Origin: Promethearchaeota archaeon
GTDB taxonomy: Archaea; Asgardarchaeota; Lokiarchaeia; Sigynarchaeales; SOKP01
Assembly (NCBI GenBank): GCA_030668025.1
Contig: DAOUUT010000055.1
Coordinates: 1 to 15,520 of the forward strand
DNA length: 15,520 nt
Direction: 5' to 3'
The first letter of the stretch is position 1, and each line of letters opens with the position of its first letter. The notes below the pieces were generated by a model. It was not told the origin of the DNA. It saw only the letters and a list, made by a program, of their open reading frames with translations, and made no database searches. Below, piece by piece: positions 13,208 to 15,520 of the stretch. Made by a program: the position numbers and the translations under genes.

Positions 13208-14284
13208 ATGATCGAAGAATTCCTAAAAGTAGAGAAAGCCGCTATTGATAAAGAATTAGAAGATTATTTTTCGTATTTGAATAATAATGAGAGAGAAATT
13301 TTATTAAAAGATTTTTTTACACAACTTCAAGAATTTATTTTAAATAAAAAGGCGAAACGACTTCATCCAATTTTGTTAATAGCCGCGTTTATTGGGGTTG
13401 TAAATCCTATTTATTTGGATACTCAAATAGATCAAATTAGGAAAGTCTCTCTAGCCGTAGAGTTGTTACATAGCGGTCATTTAATACATGACGACCTTAT
13501 GGACGATGATTCCGAAAGAAGAGGTAAACCTACTTTTCATGTCCAAATTGAAAACGAAATAAGTAAGGTTTATAAGAACTTAGAGGTTCCGCATAAAGAA
13601 GAATTATTTAACAATTTTGGCAGAGACATAAGCATATTAGGTGGTACGCAAGGATATCTATTAGGTTTTGACCTCATTAAAGCCTCAAAATTCCCCGAGA
13701 AATTAAAGTTGTTAGCTCTAAACGAATACAGCTCGGCAATGGATAAATTAATGAAAGGGCAAATAGTTGAGGAATATATGAGATCCCACAATATTACTAT
13801 GTCTTTAGAACAGTATTTAAACATCGCGGAACTGCAAAGAGCTAGTTTAATGGAGAAATCAACGAGAATTGGAGCAATCTTAGCTAAAGGTAATATTCAT
13901 TATCAAATAAATCCATTAAGTAAAGCAATGGCCTTTATAGGTCAAGCGTATGCGATTCGGGACGATATACTTGACATGGAAGATGATATTAAAGCAAGGA
14001 AGAAAAAGATCGTTTACATATTAGCTGTTCAAAATACAGACGAGGAGCAATCCAAAATTTTGAATGAAATTTACCATAAAGAAGAGGAGTTGAATAAAAA
14101 CGATGTTAAACAAGTGATGGATGTTTTCGCTGAAACAAACGCTATAATTATTGCGGAACACTTTTCTAAAAATTTAATTAGTCAAGCAAACGATCATCTT
14201 AAAGATATTTATCCAGATTTAAATAAAAATCAGAAGATTTTCTTTAAGGAGTTCTCCGATTTTATATTTATGAGGACTTTTTAA
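13208..14284 (+). CDS. Isoprenyl diphosphate synthase (polyprenyl synthetase family)
   Basis: 358 residues, a little longer than the usual 300-340. Both Asp-rich motifs are present: D95-D-L-M-D99 followed by SERRGKP, and D252-D-I-L-D256. They bind the Mg-diphosphate of allylic substrate and drive head-to-tail addition of isopentenyl diphosphate. The fifth residue before the first motif is Gly90 and the sixth Ser89. Small residues there remove the floor of the product pocket, as in long-chain synthases, so products longer than C20 are possible; geranylgeranyl diphosphate for archaeal lipids is the default alternative. Three positions usually fixed differ: RLHP (51-54) in place of RLRP, ILGGTQG (143-149) where GD is normal, and YAIRDD (248-253) where FQxxDD is normal. 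Residues 112-140 look like an insertion. It is therefore a divergent member. Cytosolic. Confidence 0.9.
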   Translation: MIEEFLKVEKAAIDKELEDYFSYLNNNEREILLKDFFTQLQEFILNKKAKRLHPILLIAAFIGVVNPIYLDTQIDQIRKVSLAVELLHSGHLIHDDLMDDDSERRGKPTFHVQIENEISKVYKNLEVPHKEELFNNFGRDISILGGTQGYLLGFDLIKASKFPEKLKLLALNEYSSAMDKLMKGQIVEEYMRSHNITMSLEQYLNIAELQRASLMEKSTRIGAILAKGNIHYQINPLSKAMAFIGQAYAIRDDILDMEDDIKARKKKIVYILAVQNTDEEQSKILNEIYHKEEELNKNDVKQVMDVFAETNAIIIAEHFSKNLISQANDHLKDIYPDLNKNQKIFFKEFSDFIFMRTF

Positions 14285-14301
14285 TTTAACAAAAATTATT
14301 C

Positions 14302-14919
14302 TTAAGACACGATATAAGAAGTATTGTTATATCTTAACATCATATTATTTAGCTCTTTAAATACTTCAATAACGTTAAGATTCTTTAAAGCTGATGTTTT
14401 AAAAAATCCATCCAGTTCCTTTTCTTTTACATAATCTTTTATAACTTCTTCTTGGATTATCTTATCTCTCGGGGATGAATCTAATAAATCACTTTTACTT
14501 CCTACTAATATCTTAGGGATTTTTGAGCCTTCAGTGTGTTCTAGTAATTGATCATACCAGAAATTTAATTGCTCAAAAGATATAGGATTAGTTAAGTCAA
14601 AAACTAATAGAGCCCCATTAGAACCTCCTAAAAACTTAGGGATTAAGGGTTTAAAACGATCCTGTCCGCCAAAATCGAAAATTGAATTGGCGATAAATTT
14701 ACTTGGAACGCTCTCTACAGCATTTTTTTTATGAATTGGTAAATTAATTGAATGGAAGTTTAGACCTATTGTCATAGAAGAATCAAAATTGAAAGAATTA
14801 AAACAAAATCGATTAAATAAACTAGTTTTTCCAACACTTGCCCCTCCAACGATAACAATTTTACTTATATATAAGATGTCCTTCTTTTGGATACGAGTAC
14901 TTATCAATTTAAATACCAA
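14302..14919 (-). CDS. Ras/Rab/Arf-like small GTPase
   Basis: 205 residues from a TTG start at 14919; no ATG or GTG lies upstream in frame. The G domain is complete: P-loop G25-GASVGK-T32, switch I T50 (MTIGLNF), D82-F-G-G-Q86 at switch II, SKSD (141-144) in place of NKxD, and TSAL near 175 for the guanine base. DFGGQ, rather than the DTAGQ of most Rab/Ras proteins, recalls Arf, Rag and G-alpha types; Gln86 suggests hydrolysis is intact. The loop between switch I and switch II is about ten residues longer than in Rab (HKKNAVESVPSKF). There is no C-terminal Cys for prenylation, so membrane attachment, if any, must be by another route. Asgard archaea encode many such GTPases. Its regulator and partners are not visible here; the neighbouring isoprenyl synthase is convergent, 17 bases away. 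Confidence 0.92.
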   Translation of the reverse strand: MVFKLISTRIQKKDILYISKIVIVGGASVGKTSLFNRFCFNSFNFDSSMTIGLNFHSINLPIHKKNAVESVPSKFIANSIFDFGGQDRFKPLIPKFLGGSNGALLVFDLTNPISFEQLNFWYDQLLEHTEGSKIPKILVGSKSDLLDSSPRDKIIQEEVIKDYVKEKELDGFFKTSALKNLNVIEVFKELNNMMLRYNNTSYIVS

Positions 14920-15106
14920 AAAACCTTGTGCGTTTAGATGTGATGAAACTTGTATAAAATTATAAATTAACTATTAAAAAAAAATTTTATGAAATTGCTG
15001 TCAAAATATAAAGCTTAAATCTTTATTCTAAAAAGGCTTAAAATAACATAATAGTATTTGAATGTGCAATATTAAAATCTAAAAATTCAATTAATGTAGA
15101 ATTGTT

Positions 15107-15520
15107 ATGGTTCCTAAAGTCCCTCCGAGTCAAATAATTATAAGGCCGCCAGTAGAAGCGCATAGCGTGCTCATAGCTGTAACAGGTGGTTGTAGTTGGA
15201 ATCGTTGTCGCTTTTGTGGAACTTATAAAGGAATTTACGGCAACATTCAAGATTATGCAATTAGACCACTAGAAGATGTTTTAAAGGAAATTGATTATTA
15301 CGCCGAGAAAAATTATCATAGATATCCCGTTTTTTTAGCGGGGGGAAATCCTACTTCAGCCCCCACTGAATATCTAGTGAAAATAATTAAATACGTTCGT
15401 TTAAGGCTAAAAAACGTTCCAAGAGTGAGTTCCTACGCTAAAGCCTTAGATATTTTGAGAAAGACAGACGAGGAGCTTAAACAATTGGCAGACGCTGGAT
15501 TAGATATCGTTTACATGGGA
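15107..15520 (+). CDS. Radical SAM protein (RPPxE/GCSWN family), N-terminal part, cut by window edge
   Basis: 138 codons from ATG 15107 to the right edge, in frame to the end. IIIRPPVEAHSVLIAVTGGC (10-29) leads into C29-SWNR-C34-RF-C37, a CX4CX2C cluster motif followed by GTYK, which is typical of a large uncharacterised radical SAM family. Next come VFLAGGNPTSAPTEYL (about 76-91) and RVSSYAKALDIL (about 107-118), matching the barrel segments of the paralogue at 4857-5774 in order and spacing. The gene is thus a second member of the same family, with one residue more between the first two cysteines. The C-terminal two thirds are outside the window, so substrate-specific or auxiliary domains cannot be judged. 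It is divergent from the GTPase gene, with about 187 AT-rich bases between. Confidence 0.88.
   Translation, partial: MVPKVPPSQIIIRPPVEAHSVLIAVTGGCSWNRCRFCGTYKGIYGNIQDYAIRPLEDVLKEIDYYAEKNYHRYPVFLAGGNPTSAPTEYLVKIIKYVRLRLKNVPRVSSYAKALDILRKTDEELKQLADAGLDIVYMG

Noticed and set aside
15038..15250. 70-codon open frame on the minus strand
   Set aside because: Antisense over the start of the radical SAM gene at 15107, whose cysteine motif is clear.
1..15520. CRISPR array, insertion sequence, tRNA or rRNA gene
   Set aside because: Looked for regular direct repeats with spacers, transposase motifs, terminal inverted repeats and cloverleaf or rRNA stretches by eye. None seen; the only tandem repeats are the 30-bp promoter copies and the heptad codons.

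Overview
The window looks like a piece of an Asgard archaeal genome, most likely Lokiarchaeia-like. The DNA is very AT-rich. Ribosome binding sites are of the archaeal GGTGAT type and promoters have archaeal TATA boxes. Archaeal-type genes (iron-sulfur flavoprotein, MJ0936-like phosphodiesterase, isoprenyl diphosphate synthase) sit among genes with a eukaryotic flavour: a Ras/Arf-like GTPase, a JAMM (MPN+) protease fused to TPR-like helices, a C2HC zinc-finger protein and a helical protein with a PCI-like C-terminus. The assignment comes from gene content only; no rRNA or tRNA gene was seen.

Layout. 1-719 (-): N-terminal part of a P2A cation-pumping ATPase, running off the left edge. 830-1204 (+): a small thioredoxin-like gene interrupted by a single in-frame TGA that falls in a UxxC redox position, followed in its 3' region by a GC-rich hairpin. 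I read this as a candidate selenoprotein with a candidate SECIS element, and it is the most interesting item here. 1488-3370 (+): a three-gene operon for cell-envelope proteins (an anchored beta-rich ectodomain, a four-helix membrane protein, and a membrane-anchored heptad coiled coil). 3388-4014 (-): iron-sulfur flavoprotein. 4122-4862 (+): helical protein with a possible PCI-type winged helix, overlapping tail to tail with a radical SAM gene (4857-5774, -).

5852-9781 (-): a run of separately spaced genes: zinc-finger protein (with a 30-bp duplicated promoter), JAMM-TPR protein, TPR protein and seven-helix membrane protein. 9782-10180 is non-coding as far as I can see. 10181-11227 (+): FkbM-type methyltransferase. 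11272-12489 (-): alpha-methylacyl-CoA racemase-like enzyme. 12556-13068 (-): metallophosphoesterase. 13208-14284 (+): isoprenyl diphosphate synthase, suited to archaeal lipid or quinone side-chain synthesis. 14302-14919 (-): small GTPase. 15107-15520 (+): start of a second radical SAM gene, a paralogue of the one at 4857-5774.

Most genes seem to be single transcription units with their own upstream regions; only 1488-3370 is a clear operon. Links between the JAMM protein, the PCI-like protein and the zinc-finger protein, as parts of a ubiquitin-related or protein-complex system, are inferred from neighbourhood and domain type, not shown by the sequence.
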